Assembly (NCBI GenBank): GCA_030533415.1
Contig: JAUNJE010000008.1
Span: 1 to 64,000, forward strand
Source: Eubacteriales bacterium
GTDB taxonomy: Bacteria; Bacillota; Clostridia; Oscillospirales; Oscillospiraceae
DNA: 64,000 bases
Reading direction: 5' to 3'
Positions 40,909 through 49,883 of this stretch are shown here, piece by piece. Each line of letters begins with the position of its first letter. Position 1 is the first letter of the stretch. The position numbers and the translations under genes are program-made. The notes below the pieces were generated by a model. It was not told where the DNA came from. It ran no database searches and worked only from the letters and a program-made list of their open reading frames with translations.

Positions 40909-41766
40909 ATGACAACTCTTTATGAATGCGCGTATGCCAAGCTGAATCTGACGCTGGACGTTTTGGGAAAGCGGGAGGACGGCTACCACGACCTGCAAAG
41001 CGTCATGCAGACCATTTCCATCCGGGATGATGTGGAGATCGATGTGGGGACCGGGAAGCCCTGGCGGCTGCTATGCTCCCAGGAGGGGATTCCCACCGAC
41101 GAAACCAACCTGGCGTGGAAAGCCGCAAAGGTTTATCTGGATGCCATGAAGAAGGACCCGGACGGTATTGAAATCCGCATTGTCAAACGGATTCCCTCCG
41201 GCGCCGGGATGGGCGGCGGAAGTGCCGATGCCGCTGCCGTGCTTCGGGCGCTGAACCGCCACTATGGCGAGCCGCTTTCCATTTTGGCACTGGCGGAGTT
41301 GGGGGCCCAGGTGGGAAGCGACGTGCCGTTCTGTACGGTGGGCGGTACCGCTATGGTGGAGGGCCGGGGAGAACGGCTGCGGAAGCTCCCCGATATGCCG
41401 GACTGCGTTTTTGTGGTCTGCAAGCCGCCGTTCTCCGTTTCCACGCCGGAGCTGTACCGGAAAATCGATGAAGTGGCCATCCCTCTGCGCCCGGACAACC
41501 GGGCCATGGAAAGCGCGCTGCTGGCAGGCGACATCGGCGCGGTGGCGGAGCAGGTATATAATGTTTTCGACCCTGTGGTGACTGCCGATCATTTGGAGCT
41601 GAATTATATCAAATCCATTTGCAACAGCTATGGCGCCTTGGCCCAGCAGATGACCGGCTCCGGTTCCGCCGTATTCGCTATTTTGCCCAATTTTGAGTAT
41701 GCCGCAGTGGTTTGCAATATGCTGAAAGAGAACTATCCCCAGATTTTTATTGCCAAACCGGTATAA
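40909..41766 (+). CDS. ispE: 4-diphosphocytidyl-2-C-methyl-D-erythritol kinase
   Basis: A GHMP kinase of the MEP isoprenoid pathway. The 285 residues show the N-terminal AYAKLNLTLDVLGKREDGYHDL, the ATP loop PSGAGMGGGSADAAAVL and the C-terminal MTGSGSAVFAI. The ATG at 40909 is used, not the in-frame TTG six bases earlier, because GGAAGG is better spaced. A very strong terminator follows ten bases after the stop. Confidence 0.95.
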   Translation: MTTLYECAYAKLNLTLDVLGKREDGYHDLQSVMQTISIRDDVEIDVGTGKPWRLLCSQEGIPTDETNLAWKAAKVYLDAMKKDPDGIEIRIVKRIPSGAGMGGGSADAAAVLRALNRHYGEPLSILALAELGAQVGSDVPFCTVGGTAMVEGRGERLRKLPDMPDCVFVVCKPPFSVSTPELYRKIDEVAIPLRPDNRAMESALLAGDIGAVAEQVYNVFDPVVTADHLELNYIKSICNSYGALAQQMTGSGSAVFAILPNFEYAAVVCNMLKENYPQIFIAKPV

Positions 41767-41775
41767 ATTTGCCAG

Positions 41776-41818
41776 ACGCCGTCCATACTGAAGATATTTC
41801 AGTATGGACGGTGTTTTT
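41776..41818 (+). terminator. 17-pair terminator abutting the spoIIR start codon
   Basis: ACGCCGTCCATACTGAA pairs with TTCAGTATGGACGGTGT around GATAT, followed by a T run that ends at the base before the spoIIR ATG. It should end ispE transcription. Confidence 0.85.
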
Positions 41819-42430
41819 ATGAAGAAACTTATCAAAAGAGTCGGGGTCTGCCTGATTCTTGCGGCACTGGTATGGTGCGGTACATTGATCGCGGACCGGG
41901 AGCGGCTGAATGAGGAGCTGATCCGGCTGCATGTGGTTGCCAATTCCGACAGTGAGGAGGACCAGAGCATCAAGCTCCAGGTCCGGGATGCGGTGACGAA
42001 AAGCCTGCAAAGCGAACTGGAAAAGCTTGCCGATGTGGAGGAGGCCAAGGCCTACCTCAAAGCGAACCTGCCCAAGATCCAGGCCGTTGCCAATGAGGCG
42101 CTGGCAAAGGCCGGGTTTGACGGAGAGGCGGTGGTGACATTGTGCAAAGAGGCCTTTGAGACACGGTATTACGACACCTTTACCCTGCCTGCCGGGGTCT
42201 ATGAAGCGCTGCGGATCACCATCGGCGAGGGGGAAGGACACAACTGGTGGTGCGTGGTATTTCCCTCCCTGTGCGTCCCTGCCACGACCGGCGGTTTCGC
42301 GGATACCGCCGCGGCGGCGGGCTTCCCGGAGACTTTAAGCGGCGCGCTGACGGGGGAAACGGAATATGAGGTTCGCTTCTTCTGCCTGGATGCCCTGGGA
42401 AAGCTGGAAAATATCCTCTTCCGGGAATAA
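41819..42430 (+). CDS. spoIIR: Stage II sporulation protein R
   Basis: The forespore signal that triggers SpoIIGA to process pro-sigma-E in the mother cell. The 203 residues include an N-terminal membrane anchor or signal (KRVGVCLILAALVWCGTLIA) and the family segments LIRLHVVANSDSEEDQSIKLQVRD and GEGHNWWCVVFPSLC. The ATG at 41819 follows the ispE terminator with no room for an independent ribosome-binding site; an in-frame ATG at 41804 is inside the hairpin. Either the message is leaderless or the hairpin must open. Confidence 0.93.
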   Translation: MKKLIKRVGVCLILAALVWCGTLIADRERLNEELIRLHVVANSDSEEDQSIKLQVRDAVTKSLQSELEKLADVEEAKAYLKANLPKIQAVANEALAKAGFDGEAVVTLCKEAFETRYYDTFTLPAGVYEALRITIGEGEGHNWWCVVFPSLCVPATTGGFADTAAAAGFPETLSGALTGETEYEVRFFCLDALGKLENILFRE

Positions 42431-42582
42431 ATACCCATGCCGCGCACAGTGCCGCCAGAAAGAAAAACGCTGACACTTCGTTACATTTTCCTGTGAATGC
42501 GGCGCTTTCACAGAAAATTATACTCTGTTCTTTCCGAAGATTTTGTGGTATCATGTAGAAAAAGAGAAAAGGAGGCGGCGCC

Positions 42583-45500
42583 ATGCTGCATCTGCTGCTT
42601 GGCCCCGACTGGACGGCCAACCGGGACGAGATTTTGAACCGCATTGCGCGGGATGTACGAGACAGGAAAGAAAACCGGATCCTCATGGTTCCGGAGCTTA
42701 TCAGCCACGAAACGGAGCGGCGGCTGTGTATGGCGGCGGGGGATACCGCCAGCCGCTATGCTGAGGTGCTGTCCTTCACCCGGCTTGCCCGCCGTGTCGC
42801 CGATACCATGGGCAGTGCCGCCCGGGAATGCCTGGACAATGGCGGCCGGGTGGTGGCCATGGCCGCTGCGGCCCGGCAGCTCAGCAGCCGGCTGAAAGCC
42901 TATGCCGCCGTGGAGACAAGGCCGGAATTCCTCACGGGGCTGATTGACGGCGTCGATGAATTTAAGCGCTGTTGCATTACGCCCCAGGACCTGTACCGGG
43001 CCGCCGGGGAAACGGAGGGTACCCTTGCCCAGAAGCTAGAGGAATTGGCCCTGCTGATGGAAGGCTATGACAGCCTGTGCAGCCGGGGCAAGCGGGACCC
43101 CAGGGACCAGATGACCTGGCTGCTGGAACAGCTGGAGCTGGGAACCTTTGGCGAAGAGCATGTTTTTTACATAGACGGTTTTCCGGATTTTACCCGGCAA
43201 AACCTGGCGGTCTTGGAATACCTGATGAAGGTTTCGCCCAGTATCACCGTAAGCCTGAACTGCGACCGGGCGGATTCTCCTCTGCTCGCCTTTGAGAAGG
43301 CCGGCTCCACGGCCCGGGAGCTGCTGCAATGCGCCCGCCGGATGGGCGTGGAGGCCGAAGTGGAGTTCATCCGGGAGAAGGATGTGCCGCTGGCGGTGGT
43401 GCGGCAGAAGCTTTTCCAGGGGAGCATCCCTAAAGGCGCGGCAAAAAGCTGCCTTCAGGCATGCCGGGCGGAATCTGCCTATCAGGAGTGCTTGGATGCG
43501 GCGGGATGTGTGATGGACCTTGTGTCCCAGGGCTGCCGCTACCGGGATATTGGGCTGGTCTGCACCGATATGGCGGTCTACCAGCCGCTGGTGGATCTGA
43601 TTTTCCACCGCTTTCACATTCCGGTGTACCAGTCCGGCACGGAGGAAATTTTACAGAAGAGCGTTATGAACACGGTGCTTACGGCCCTGGATGCCGCCTT
43701 AAGCGGGTTTGACCAGCGCAATACCCTGCGCTATCTGCGCTCTTCGCTGTCGCCTTTAAGCCCGGATACCTGCGATTTGGTGGAAAATTACGCCATTATC
43801 TGGGGAATTCGGGGAAAAAAGTGGGAATCAGACTGGGAGAATCATCCGGACGGTCTGAGCGGGGAATGGAGCGACGCTTCAAGACGGCAGCTGGATGCGC
43901 TGAATGAGGCCCGCCGTCTTGTAATCACGCCCTTGAGCCGCATGCAGCAGGGCTTCCGGGATGCGGCCGACCTTCGGGGGCAGGTGCTGGCGCTCTACGG
44001 CTTTCTGGAGGATATCGTCCTGGAGAAACGCCTGTCCCAGCTGGCGCAGGAATTGGATGACGCCGGAGACAACCGGGGCGCGCAGATTTTGAACCAGCTG
44101 TGGGAGATCCTGCTTTCCGCCCTGGAACAGATGTATGATGTTTTGGGAGATACCCATTGGGAGGCGGAGCATTTTACCCGCCTGTTCCGGCTGCTGCTGA
44201 GCCAGTATGATGTGGGGACCATCCCGCCTGTGCTGGATGCGGTGCAGATGGGCCCGGTTACGGCTATGCGCTGCAACCAGCAGAAGCATCTGATCGTTTT
44301 GGGGGCGGAGGAAGGGAAGTTGCCCGGCTATACCGGCTCCTCCGGTGTTCTGACGGATCAGGAGCGGGTGGCTCTGCGGGAGTTGGGCGTTCCCCTGACC
44401 GGCGGCGCCATGGAGGGCATTCAGGCGGAATTTGCGGAAATCTACGGCGTTTTCTGCGGCGCAATGGAGACGGTTCGCGTTTACTGCTCCGGGGAGCAGC
44501 CGTCCTTCGTGTTCCGCCGCCTTTCGGAGCTGGCAGGCGGGGAAGTGCAGGTGAAAAATGAATTGGGCTTTGCCCGGGCGGATGCTTTCGAAGCGGGCGC
44601 CTGGCTGGCCCGGTGGAACGCCGCGCAGCAGGCGGAGGCGCTTTCCGTGGCGGAGTCCTATGCCGACACCTGCCGCCGCAGGGATTTTGCCCTGGGCAGA
44701 GTGGACAGGGAAAATCTCTGCGGGCTTTACGGAAAGACCTTGAATCTGTCCGCCTCCCAGATCGACCGCCAGGCGGAATGCCGCTTTTCCTATTTTCTGA
44801 AATACGGCCTGCGTGCCCGGGAGCGGAAGGAAGCGGCGGTGGACCCGGCGGAATTTGGTACTTACGTTCATGCGGTGCTGGAAAATACCGCCCGGTGCGT
44901 CCGGGATATGGGGGGCTTTCCTCGGGTCTCTTTGGAGGAGACCTTGGAAATTGCCCACCGCTACAGTGAGGAATACGCGGCCCAGCGGTTCGGCCAGGTG
45001 GAATCGGAGCGGATGGTTTACCTCTTCCGCCGCAATGTCCGGGAACTGGATATGGTCGTCCGGGAACTGTGGCTGGAATTGAAGGAGGCGCAGTTTGCTC
45101 CGGTGGATTTTGAAGTGAATTTCGGAAATGAGGACGGCCTTCCGCCCATCGCCATCCCCAACGGCGGTATGAACGCGATCCTGCGGGGATTTATTGACCG
45201 GGTGGATACCTGGAATTTTGCCGGAAGCAGCTATTACCGTGTGGTGGACTATAAAACCGGAAAAAAGGATTTTGACTACTGCGATATCTTCAACGGCGTG
45301 GGACTGCAGATGCTCCTTTACCTGTTTGCCCTAAGGGACAGCGGCGGGGAAATGCTTGGGGAGCATCCCATTCCCGCCGGTGTCCAGTATTTTCCGGCCC
45401 GTGCACCCTACCTTCCCGCGGATGGCAGATTGAGTGAAGCGGAAGCGGAAAAAGAGCGCAAGGCCCAGTGGAAGCGCCGGGGACTGCTGCTTGCGGACGA

Positions 45501-45843
45501 GGCGGTTCTGCAGGCCATGGAGCCGGGAGGTACGCCCCAACGGATGTGCTACAGCGTCAAAAAAGACGGAAGCCTGTCCGGCGACCTGGCGGACCGGGAG
45601 CAGCTGAAGCTGCTGGAACGCTATCTTTTCCGTGTCCTTGCCGGGATGGTGGAGGATATCGCCTCCGGTAATGTGGAACCCAATCCCTATACCCGGGGCA
45701 GCAGCCACGATGCTTGCGCCTTCTGCCCCTATGGTTCCATTTGTCACAAAGAAACCGTGGAAGGACGCCGCAATTACAGGGCCATGAGCGCCCAGCGCTT
45801 CTGGGAGGAGATCGAAAAGGAGATGAAACGCCATGGCAGATAA
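42583..45843 (+). CDS. addB: ATP-dependent helicase/nuclease subunit B
   Basis: With AddA it forms the Firmicute RecBCD counterpart that resects double-strand breaks. The 1,086-residue protein has an inactive helicase part and a C-terminal RecB-type nuclease (RVVDYKTGKKDF). Four cysteines that bind a [4Fe-4S] cluster are visible: one in AECRFSYFLKYG and three in CAFCPYGSIC. AAGGAGG lies before the ATG. It overlaps addA by 11 bases. Confidence 0.95.
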   Translation: MLHLLLGPDWTANRDEILNRIARDVRDRKENRILMVPELISHETERRLCMAAGDTASRYAEVLSFTRLARRVADTMGSAARECLDNGGRVVAMAAAARQLSSRLKAYAAVETRPEFLTGLIDGVDEFKRCCITPQDLYRAAGETEGTLAQKLEELALLMEGYDSLCSRGKRDPRDQMTWLLEQLELGTFGEEHVFYIDGFPDFTRQNLAVLEYLMKVSPSITVSLNCDRADSPLLAFEKAGSTARELLQCARRMGVEAEVEFIREKDVPLAVVRQKLFQGSIPKGAAKSCLQACRAESAYQECLDAAGCVMDLVSQGCRYRDIGLVCTDMAVYQPLVDLIFHRFHIPVYQSGTEEILQKSVMNTVLTALDAALSGFDQRNTLRYLRSSLSPLSPDTCDLVENYAIIWGIRGKKWESDWENHPDGLSGEWSDASRRQLDALNEARRLVITPLSRMQQGFRDAADLRGQVLALYGFLEDIVLEKRLSQLAQELDDAGDNRGAQILNQLWEILLSALEQMYDVLGDTHWEAEHFTRLFRLLLSQYDVGTIPPVLDAVQMGPVTAMRCNQQKHLIVLGAEEGKLPGYTGSSGVLTDQERVALRELGVPLTGGAMEGIQAEFAEIYGVFCGAMETVRVYCSGEQPSFVFRRLSELAGGEVQVKNELGFARADAFEAGAWLARWNAAQQAEALSVAESYADTCRRRDFALGRVDRENLCGLYGKTLNLSASQIDRQAECRFSYFLKYGLRARERKEAAVDPAEFGTYVHAVLENTARCVRDMGGFPRVSLEETLEIAHRYSEEYAAQRFGQVESERMVYLFRRNVRELDMVVRELWLELKEAQFAPVDFEVNFGNEDGLPPIAIPNGGMNAILRGFIDRVDTWNFAGSSYYRVVDYKTGKKDFDYCDIFNGVGLQMLLYLFALRDSGGEMLGEHPIPAGVQYFPARAPYLPADGRLSEAEAEKERKAQWKRRGLLLADEAVLQAMEPGGTPQRMCYSVKKDGSLSGDLADREQLKLLERYLFRVLAGMVEDIASGNVEPNPYTRGSSHDACAFCPYGSICHKETVEGRRNYRAMSAQRFWEEIEKEMKRHGR

Positions 45844-48800
45844 ATTGACGCCCCAGCAGGCCCAGGCGGTTGCGGACCGGGGTGGCAGGCTGCTGGTTTC
45901 GGCCGCGGCCGGGTCCGGAAAAACGAAGGTCCTGGTGGACCGGCTCATGGGTTATCTGACTGACCCAAAGGATCCGGCAAATCTGGATGATTTTCTGATC
46001 ATTACCTATACAAAGGCTGCGGCTACGGAACTTCGGGGCAAAATTGCCGCCAAGCTGACCCAGTACATTGCACAGCAGCCGGAAAACCGGCATCTGCAAA
46101 GGCAGATGCAGCGGCTGTTTTTGGCAAAAATCTCCACAGTCCATGGCTTCTGCGCAGATTTGCTGCGGGAGTATGCCTACCGGCTGGAGCTTGCGGCGGA
46201 TTTTCGGGTGGCCGATGAAAACGAATGCCGGGAGCTGCGGGATACGGTGCTTTCCGACCTTTTGGACCGGGCTTATGAAACGGCGGGAGAGGATGAAGAC
46301 TTTCGTGCGTTTGTAGACAGCCAGGGCCTTGGACGGGATGACCGTCTGGTACCGCAGATTATTGAGAAGGTCTATGACAGTGCCCGGTGCCACCTGAATC
46401 CCGAGGGGTGGCTGGAAGCCTGCCTGAATGCCGCCGGTGTGGATGCGGTTCAGGATGTTGCCGAAACGGTCTGGGGAAAATACCTGATCGATGACCTTCA
46501 TGACTACTTAGACTGCCAGATTGCGGTGCTGGGGCAGTGCGCGGACCGTGCCCAGGCCAGTCCGGGCATGGAAAAGGTGGCGGCAAACCTGCGGGATACC
46601 CTATACCTGCTGGAAGCCCTGCGAAAAGCGGAAACCTGGGACGCCATTGCCGGGAGCCGGGACATGGATTACGGCCGCCTGACATTTCCCAGGAAAAATA
46701 TTGATGCGGACTTAGCCGAACGGATCAAGGCGGCCAGGAACGCCTGCAAAAAGGGGCTGGAACGAAAGCTTGGCAGCTTTGCCGACGGCTCGGAGCAGGT
46801 TTTGCGGGATCTTTCCCAGTCCGCTGCCGGAGCCAGGGGCCTTGTGGCATTGGTAAGGCAGTTTGACCGGGATTATCAGGCCGCAAAGCGCAGCCGCCGC
46901 TGTGTGGATTTCAGCGATTTGGAGCATAAGACCCTGGATTTGCTGCTGGGAAAATCCCGCAGCGGCCCCACCGCTACCGCCGGGGAGATCGGCCGCCGTT
47001 ACCGGGAGATTCTGGTGGATGAATACCAGGATTCCAACGGCGTTCAGGACGCCATTTTCACGGCCCTGACCTGGGAGAAGCAGAATTGCTTCCTGGTAGG
47101 CGACGTTAAGCAGTCCATCTACCAGTTCCGTTTGGCGGATCCCGGTATTTTTCTGAAAAAATATCAGGCCTATGTTCCCGCCGGAGAGGCGCAGCCGGGG
47201 CAGGGAAGAAAGGTTCTTCTGAGCCATAACTTCCGTTCCGGCGCCGAGATCATCGAAGGGGTCAATGATGTATTTGGCACCTGCATGCGCCCCAGAGTCG
47301 GAGGACTTCGCTATGGGGAGTCGGAAGCCCTGCGGGAGGGCATTCCCCATGTGCCGCTGCCGGAGCCGGGGGTGGAGCTGTACACCCTGGAGGTCCGGGA
47401 GGATACCTATGAGGAGGAAGCGGCCTTCGTGGCCGGGAAAATCGGCGCCATGCTCCGGGAGGGGACCCTTGTCCGGGGAGATGAAGGGCTTCGCCCCGTA
47501 AAGCCGGAGGACATTGTCATCCTTCTGCGTTCCCCGGGCAGTGCCGGCGGCTGCTTCCAGCGGGCGCTGGAAGCGGAGGGAATCCGCTGCAGTTCCGGCG
47601 GCGGTACCGATCTGCTGCAGACCGGGGAAATCGGGACGCTCCGGTCGTTTTTGCAGACAATCATGAATCCCCGGCAGGATATTCCGCTGATCAGCACGTT
47701 GGCAAGCCCGGTTTTTGGTTTTACGGCCGATGATCTGGCAGAATTCCGAAGCCGGCAGAAAACGGGAAGCGTCTACGACGCGCTGCTGAAAAGTGACATG
47801 ACCAAAGCACGCCGGTTTTTAAGCATCCTGGAGACCCTGCGGCGGGAGGCCAGAATGAATCCTCTGACCGCGCTGCTGGAACGCTGCTTTGCCCTGACGC
47901 GCATGGACAGCGTCTATGCCGCCATGCCCGGCGGCGAGGCGAAAAGCGCCAATTTACAGATTTTTTACCAGCTTGCCGCGGATTTTGAAAAGGGAAGCCT
48001 GCGGGACCTTTCTCAGTTTCTGGATCACCTGGACGCCATGGAGGAACGGGGCCTTGTGACGGCGGGAGCCGCCAATGGCGGCTGCGTCAGCATCATGAGC
48101 ATCCACAAGTCCAAGGGACTGGAATTTCCGGTGGTTTTCCTATGCAATCTGTCGCGCAGGTTCAACCAGGAGAGCTTGCGGGCGCAGATCCTTTGCGACA
48201 GGGAACTGGGGCTTGGGCTTTCCGTGGCGGACACGGTGAACCGTATCCGGTATCCCTCTGTTTCCAAGCGTGCCATTGCGGTAAAAATGGCGGCGGAAAG
48301 TGTGTCCGAAGAAATGCGGGTCCTCTATGTTGCCATGACCCGGGCCAGAGACCGCCTGATCATGACCTATGCCTCTCAGACCCTGGAAAAGGATTTGCAG
48401 GACATTGCCCTGCGCCGGGATTTTGACGGGGGAGAACTATTGTGCCGGGAGGCCATTTGCCTGGGAGACTGGGTACTGCTGGCGGCTTTGGGACGGACCG
48501 AGGCGGGACAGCTGCATGCCCTGGGGGAAAGGCCCGCCCGGACGGAATCCGGCTCATACCCCTGGAAAATTTGTGTCACCCAGGCCCCTCAGACCGCTGG
48601 CGGGGTCTCGGAATCCCAGGAAAACGCTGTTTCCATGCCGGAGGGCGCGCTGGGGCAGCTGAAAAGCGCCCTGTCCTTCTGCTATGGCCACATTGCCGCC
48701 ACCCAGGCCCCTTCCAAGCAGACCGCAACGGGACGAAAGGGAAGGGTCAAGGATGCCGAGGCGGCGGAAAATGCGGAAGAACCTAAGCGACCGGTGCGTA

Positions 48801-49342
48801 CCTGGCGACAGCCCGGCTTTTTGTCCCGGCAGACGGAGGGAAGAGCCTACGGCAGCGCCATCCACGCGGCGCTGCAATACCTGCGCTATGAAAGCTGCGG
48901 CAGTACCGAAGCGGTGGAAGGAGAAGTCAGACGTCTGGTGGAAGACGGGTTTTTGACGGAAGAGCAGGGAAAGCTTGTAAACTGCGGGAAAATCGCCCGG
49001 TTCTTTGAAAGTGAAACCGGCACTAAACTGCGGACCGGGACACCCTATCTGCGGGAGTTCAAGTTCTCCATTCTGGATGACGGCCGCCATTACGGGGAGG
49101 GCCTGGAAGGGGAGCGGGTGCTTTTGCAGGGCGTCGTGGACTGTGCGCTTTTGGAGGAGGACGGTATTACGGTGGTGGATTTCAAAACCGACTCCGTTAC
49201 GGAGGATACGTTGACCACTGTTGCGGAGCGCTACCGTCCCCAGGTGCAGACCTATGGGGAGGCCCTGGCCAGAATTTATGAAATGCCCATCAAGGCGCGC
49301 TACCTGTATTTTTTCCGGCTTGACCGGTTTGTGGCGGTATGA
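45833..49342 (+). CDS. addA: ATP-dependent helicase/nuclease subunit A
   Basis: The motor and second nuclease of AddAB. The 1,169 residues show Walker A AAAGSGKTK near residue 24, ITYTKAAATELRGKI, the DEYQD box (VDEYQDSNGVQ), IHKSKGLEFPVVFL and YVAMTRARDRL, then a RecB-type nuclease with GVVDCALLEEDG and VVDFKTDSV. AAAAGGAG precedes the ATG within addB. Confidence 0.96.
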   Translation: MADKLTPQQAQAVADRGGRLLVSAAAGSGKTKVLVDRLMGYLTDPKDPANLDDFLIITYTKAAATELRGKIAAKLTQYIAQQPENRHLQRQMQRLFLAKISTVHGFCADLLREYAYRLELAADFRVADENECRELRDTVLSDLLDRAYETAGEDEDFRAFVDSQGLGRDDRLVPQIIEKVYDSARCHLNPEGWLEACLNAAGVDAVQDVAETVWGKYLIDDLHDYLDCQIAVLGQCADRAQASPGMEKVAANLRDTLYLLEALRKAETWDAIAGSRDMDYGRLTFPRKNIDADLAERIKAARNACKKGLERKLGSFADGSEQVLRDLSQSAAGARGLVALVRQFDRDYQAAKRSRRCVDFSDLEHKTLDLLLGKSRSGPTATAGEIGRRYREILVDEYQDSNGVQDAIFTALTWEKQNCFLVGDVKQSIYQFRLADPGIFLKKYQAYVPAGEAQPGQGRKVLLSHNFRSGAEIIEGVNDVFGTCMRPRVGGLRYGESEALREGIPHVPLPEPGVELYTLEVREDTYEEEAAFVAGKIGAMLREGTLVRGDEGLRPVKPEDIVILLRSPGSAGGCFQRALEAEGIRCSSGGGTDLLQTGEIGTLRSFLQTIMNPRQDIPLISTLASPVFGFTADDLAEFRSRQKTGSVYDALLKSDMTKARRFLSILETLRREARMNPLTALLERCFALTRMDSVYAAMPGGEAKSANLQIFYQLAADFEKGSLRDLSQFLDHLDAMEERGLVTAGAANGGCVSIMSIHKSKGLEFPVVFLCNLSRRFNQESLRAQILCDRELGLGLSVADTVNRIRYPSVSKRAIAVKMAAESVSEEMRVLYVAMTRARDRLIMTYASQTLEKDLQDIALRRDFDGGELLCREAICLGDWVLLAALGRTEAGQLHALGERPARTESGSYPWKICVTQAPQTAGGVSESQENAVSMPEGALGQLKSALSFCYGHIAATQAPSKQTATGRKGRVKDAEAAENAEEPKRPVRTWRQPGFLSRQTEGRAYGSAIHAALQYLRYESCGSTEAVEGEVRRLVEDGFLTEEQGKLVNCGKIARFFESETGTKLRTGTPYLREFKFSILDDGRHYGEGLEGERVLLQGVVDCALLEEDGITVVDFKTDSVTEDTLTTVAERYRPQVQTYGEALARIYEMPIKARYLYFFRLDRFVAV

Positions 49343-49345
49343 CAG

Positions 49346-49377
49346 AAAAAGGGCCTTCCCCATCTCGGGGAAGGCCC
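49346..49377. terminator. Terminator after addA and the Asn/Gln-rich gene
   Basis: GGGCCTTCCCC/GGGGAAGGCCC, followed on the minus strand by TTTTTC, so it best serves the small minus-strand gene but also ends addA. Confidence 0.8.
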
Positions 49378-49386
49378 GCCTGTCAT

Positions 49387-49464
49387 TTAGCGGCAGTTCT
49401 TGTTCTCGTTGCTGTTCTGGTTCTGATTCTGGTTGCTGTTCTGATTCTTGTTCTGGTTATTCAT
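49387..49464 (-). CDS. 25-residue Asn/Gln-rich peptide
   Basis: Starts MNNQNKNQNSNQNQNQ and ends ENKNCR; about two thirds of its residues are Asn or Gln, with one cysteine next to the end. GGAGG lies nine bases before the ATG and a strong terminator follows. It sits just downstream of spoVAE on the same strand, so forespore expression and a spore-protein role are plausible. I recognise no named family. Confidence 0.65.
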   Translation of the reverse strand: MNNQNKNQNSNQNQNQNSNENKNCR

Positions 49465-49509
49465 AATTCTCTTCCTCCGAAAATTGATCTTACGGCCTTG
49501 CCGCTACTC

Positions 49510-49538
49510 TAGCATACCCAGCTTTTCAAGATTTATCC
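49510..49538 (-). promoter_or_regulatory. Possible sporulation promoter of the Asn/Gln-rich gene
   Basis: On the minus strand: GGATA, 17 bases, TATGCTA, near the sigma-F/sigma-G pattern. The -35 overlaps the end of spoVAE. A weak call. Confidence 0.3.
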
Positions 49539-49882
49539 TTGGCTTTGAAAAGAAAGCTTGCAATCAGGCCCGCCAAAATGGCCGCTGTGATGCCCCCGGC
49601 GGAAGCCTTCAGCCCACCCAGGAAAATGCCCAGGAATCCATCCTGCTGCACAGCCTCCTTTACCCCCTTGGCCAGCGTGTTTCCGAAGCCTGTCAGGGGC
49701 ACCGTAGCCCCGGCCCCGGCAAACTCCGCCAAGGGCTGGTAAACGCCGATGGCCCCTAAAAAAACGCCGATGACAACATAGCTGACCAGGATCCGGGCGG
49801 GGGTCAGCTTGGTCTTGTCGATCAAAATCTGGCCGATCAGGCAGAGCAGTCCGCCAATCAAAAACGCTTTGATATAATCCAT
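49526..49882 (-). CDS. spoVAE: Stage V sporulation protein AE
   Basis: A 118-residue membrane protein of the SpoVAC/SpoVAE family, part of the channel that moves dipicolinic acid into and out of the spore. It has four hydrophobic helices and the segment LGAIGVYQPLAEFAGAGATVPLTGFG. GGAGG lies before the ATG at 49882, which follows the spoVAD stop by one base. spoVAC, normally in the same operon, is not here. Confidence 0.92.
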   Translation of the reverse strand: MDYIKAFLIGGLLCLIGQILIDKTKLTPARILVSYVVIGVFLGAIGVYQPLAEFAGAGATVPLTGFGNTLAKGVKEAVQQDGFLGIFLGGLKASAGGITAAILAGLIASFLFKAKDKS

Positions 49883-49883
49883 A

